From NCBI GenBank assembly GCA_020443945.1, contig JAIZWN010000673.1:1-15585 (forward strand): a DNA stretch of 15,585 bases. The letters are read 5' to 3'. Under the pieces are notes generated by a model. The model was not told the DNA's origin, searched no databases, and worked only from the letters and a program-made list of their open reading frames with translations. Below, piece after piece: positions 14,562-15,585 of the stretch; position 1 is the stretch's first letter; each line of letters starts with the position of its first letter. This stretch comes from Candidatus Thiosymbion ectosymbiont of Robbea hypermnestra. GTDB taxonomy: Bacteria; Pseudomonadota; Gammaproteobacteria; Chromatiales; Chromatiaceae. A program made the position numbers and the translations under genes.

Positions 14562-14616
14562 ACAATAACAAGATGCCCCTTGCCCGGTTTGGCGCGGCCG
14601 AATGCTCGGATCGGGT

Positions 14617-14646
14617 TTGACAGGGGATGGTCGAATTTCTTATGCT
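14617..14646 (+). promoter_or_regulatory. Promoter of the tRNA-tuf operon
   Basis: A perfect TTGACA (14617-14622), 18-base spacer and TATGCT (14641-14646), ending 15 bases before the first tRNA. It is the only good promoter-like pair seen ahead of the cluster and probably also drives tuf. Confidence 0.6.
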
Positions 14647-14661
14647 AGTCTGCTTACTGTC

Positions 14662-14746
14662 GGAGGGGTTCCCGAGTGGTCAAAGGGATCAGACTGTAAA
14701 TCTGACGGCTCAGCCTTCGGAGGTTCGAATCCTCCCCCCTCCACCA
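14662..14746 (+). tRNA. tRNA-Tyr (anticodon GTA)
   Basis: An 85-base class II tRNA. Acceptor GGAGGGG pairs with CCCCTCC, discriminator A, and CCA is encoded. The anticodon loop CTGTAAA is on stem TCAGA/TCTGA, anticodon at 14696-14698. A long variable arm follows, and the T arm is GGAGG-TTCGAAT-CCTCC. It is the first tRNA of a Tyr-Gly-Thr-tuf cluster. Confidence 0.97.
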
Positions 14747-14828
14747 CTGAGGGTGCCGCAAAGGCCCATCCGGGGGCTTTTGTGACGCGGAATCGGAAAA
14801 TTGCGGTTTCCCGGTTCCTCCCTGTTCT

Positions 14829-14902
14829 AAGGGCGTGTCGCCGTCGAACAGGGCGATGCATCCCTGCATCGCGGAGGGTATCGCCTTTGGCGACACCCTT
14901 CC
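14829..14902. repeat. Hairpin repeat between tRNA-Tyr and tRNA-Gly
   Basis: AAGGGCGTGTCGCC (from 14829) can pair with GGCGACACCCTT (14889-14900). The inner part GGAGGGTATCGCC...GGCGACACCCTTCC (14873-14902) is a hairpin related to 6338-6364. It could guide processing of the tRNA precursor. Confidence 0.55.
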
Positions 14903-14941
14903 ACGCGACCGGGTAGGATGGGCGTTGCGCATCGGTGTACA

Positions 14942-15015
14942 GCGGGTGTAGTTCAACGGTAGAACCTCAGCCTTCCAAGCTGATGGCGTGGGTTCGACTC
15001 CCATCACCCGCTCCA
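14942..15015 (+). tRNA. tRNA-Gly (anticodon TCC)
   Basis: A 74-base tRNA. Acceptor GCGGGTG/CACCCGC, discriminator T, CCA encoded. Anticodon stem TCAGC/GCTGA with loop CTTCCAA, anticodon at 14974-14976. T arm contains GGTTCGACTCC. Confidence 0.97.
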
Positions 15016-15017
15016 AT

Positions 15018-15047
15018 GGAGGGTGGTCGCAACAGGCGATATCCTCC
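15018..15047. repeat. Hairpin repeat (ATCGCCTGTTGCGAC family), inverted copy between tRNA-Gly and tRNA-Thr
   Basis: The reverse complement contains ATCGCCTGTTGCGAC, identical over 15 bases to copy 1 at 6338-6364. GGAGG and CCTCC close the stem. It begins 2 bases after the CCA of tRNA-Gly. Confidence 0.65.
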
Positions 15048-15075
15048 AAGGGGTTCGAGTCGAAGCGTCGGATAG

Positions 15076-15151
15076 GCCCATGTAGCTCAGTCGGTAGAGC
15101 ACACCCTTGGTAAGGGTGAGGTCACCGGTTCAATTCCGGTCATGGGCTCCA
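15076..15151 (+). tRNA. tRNA-Thr (anticodon GGT)
   Basis: A 76-base tRNA. Acceptor GCCCATG/CATGGGC, discriminator T, CCA encoded. Anticodon stem CACCC/GGGTG with loop TTGGTAA, anticodon at 15109-15111. D arm contains AGCTCAGTCGGTAGAGC and T arm GGTTCAATTCC. Confidence 0.97.
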
Positions 15152-15169
15152 ATATTACCTTAAAGGCCA

Positions 15170-15348
15170 CCTTGAAAAATGCAAGGTGCCCGTGCGGGGC
15201 AGGGATGCTCCGCTATGTTTCAAGTAGGTTGTAGGTTGGGGTGAGCTTGCGAACCCCAACAAACCGCTTGAAACATAAAGCGAAGCGGAAATTGCCTGTT
15301 CGCTTCGCGTCTTGAGAAATTGCCGGGAAAATTTTTCAAGGTCCCTTT
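15170..15348. repeat. Hairpin repeat before tuf, copy interrupted by other repeats
   Basis: The left part 15170-15224 matches 14501-14554 (43 bases with three differences in the core). The right end TTTCAAGGTCCCT (from 15334) matches the right end of the other copy. Between them lie dispersed repeat copy 4 (15231-15266), flanked by TATGTTTCAAG (15214-15224) and CTTGAAACATA (15267-15277), and a GCGAAGCG/CGCTTCGC hairpin (15280-15308). The tuf leader 15152-15427 has no gene. Confidence 0.65.
15231..15266 (+). repeat. Dispersed repeat GTAGGTTGGGGTGAGC, copy 4
   Basis: GTAGGTTGGGGTGAGCTTGC followed by GAACCCCAACAAACCG forms a GTTGGGG/CCCCAAC hairpin, as in copies 1-3. It lies inside the leader of tuf. 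Confidence 0.75.
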
Positions 15349-15427
15349 AACATTAGAGCTCGAAGCTGCGAGCCGGACGGCACAGGATCACGGTACAGGG
15401 TATTCGGCATTTTGTGGGGAGGCGTCC

Positions 15428-15585
15428 ATGTCCAAAGAAAAATTCGAACGCACCAAGCCGCACGTCAACGTGGGGACCATCGGGCACGTCGACCATGGCA
15501 AGACCACGCTGACGGCGGCCATCACCAAGGTCATGGCGGCCAAGCACGGGGGAGAAATCAAGGCCTTCGACCAGATCGACAACGC
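15428..15585 (+). CDS. tuf: Elongation factor Tu, N-terminal part (runs off the window)
   Basis: The first 52 codons are visible: [20 protein letters not shown], then [16 protein letters not shown]. This is the EF-Tu start, with the G1 P-loop GHVDHGKT at 19-26. EF-Tu carries aminoacyl-tRNA to the ribosome as a GTP complex. GGGGAGG lies 5 bases before the ATG. Its place after tRNA-Tyr, -Gly and -Thr is the classic tufB arrangement; transcription from the tRNA promoter at 14617 is likely. No stop is reached before the window ends. Confidence 0.97.
   Translation, partial: MSKEKFERTKPHVNVGTIGHVDHGKTTLTAAITKVMAAKHGGEIKAFDQIDN

Noticed and set aside
15353..15582. Two 64-aa frames opposite tuf
   Set aside because: They are antisense to the conserved EF-Tu N-terminus.
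1..15585. CRISPR array, integrase or complete insertion sequence
   Set aside because: The repeats are single hairpins or pairs without regular spacers, and no transposase or integrase motif was found in either strand.

Overview
The window looks like chromosomal DNA of a GC-rich gammaproteobacterium. The main evidence is the leuC-leuD-leuB order, the fimT-pilV minor-pilin pair, and a tRNA-Tyr/tRNA-Gly/tRNA-Thr cluster running into tuf as in the tufB operons of that class. A YqhA-family protein and many dispersed hairpin repeats of the kind common in purple-sulfur and related gammaproteobacteria agree with this. I cannot name the genus.

Layout. Positions 19-1890 (-) hold treZ (trehalose synthesis from maltooligosaccharide). 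A repeat-rich gap follows (1891-2336), then a two-gene unit on + (2337-4167): an OLD/SMC-like AAA ATPase overlapping a small TOPRIM/DUF4276-like protein, a plausible split nuclease of defence type. After another repeat gap comes a yqhA-family membrane protein (4451-4957, -). Next is a YdeP/FdhF-like molybdopterin oxidoreductase gene that stays in frame but has lost its N-terminal third and a large internal block (5187-6335, +). The stretch from about 6400 to 9600 is visibly AT-richer and looks imported. It holds a RipA-like membrane protein (6668-7156, -), a type II restriction-modification pair (NlaIII-like HNH nuclease 7427-8161 and D12-class adenine methylase 8158-9084, both -), a 69-aa antitoxin-like protein (9171-9380, -), a fragment resembling the 3' end of leuB (9422-9469) and a 31-aa membrane microprotein (9477-9572, -). 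The leucine operon leuC-leuD-leuB (13184 to 9847, -) follows, then pilV and fimT (13355-14459, -), and finally the tRNA cluster and the start of tuf on + (14662-15585).

How the parts work together. LeuCD isomerises 2-isopropylmalate and LeuB oxidises it. FimT and PilV are minor pilins that help initiate type IV pili; pilW, pilX and pilY1 are not beside them. The restriction nuclease and methylase overlap by four bases and are probably translated together; the small antitoxin-like gene lies just upstream with its own candidate promoter. The ATPase and TOPRIM-like genes overlap by 23 bases and probably act as one complex.

The most unusual features are not single genes. One repeat family (GTAGGTTGGGG...CCCCAACCTAC) supplies the stop codon of two genes at the same point in the repeat and so brackets the restriction-modification pair. 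A second hairpin repeat flanks the tRNA cluster, and its copy before tuf has been split by other repeat sequence. Immediately downstream of intact leuB there is a wobble-diverged copy of a LeuB C-terminus beside a well-started microprotein.
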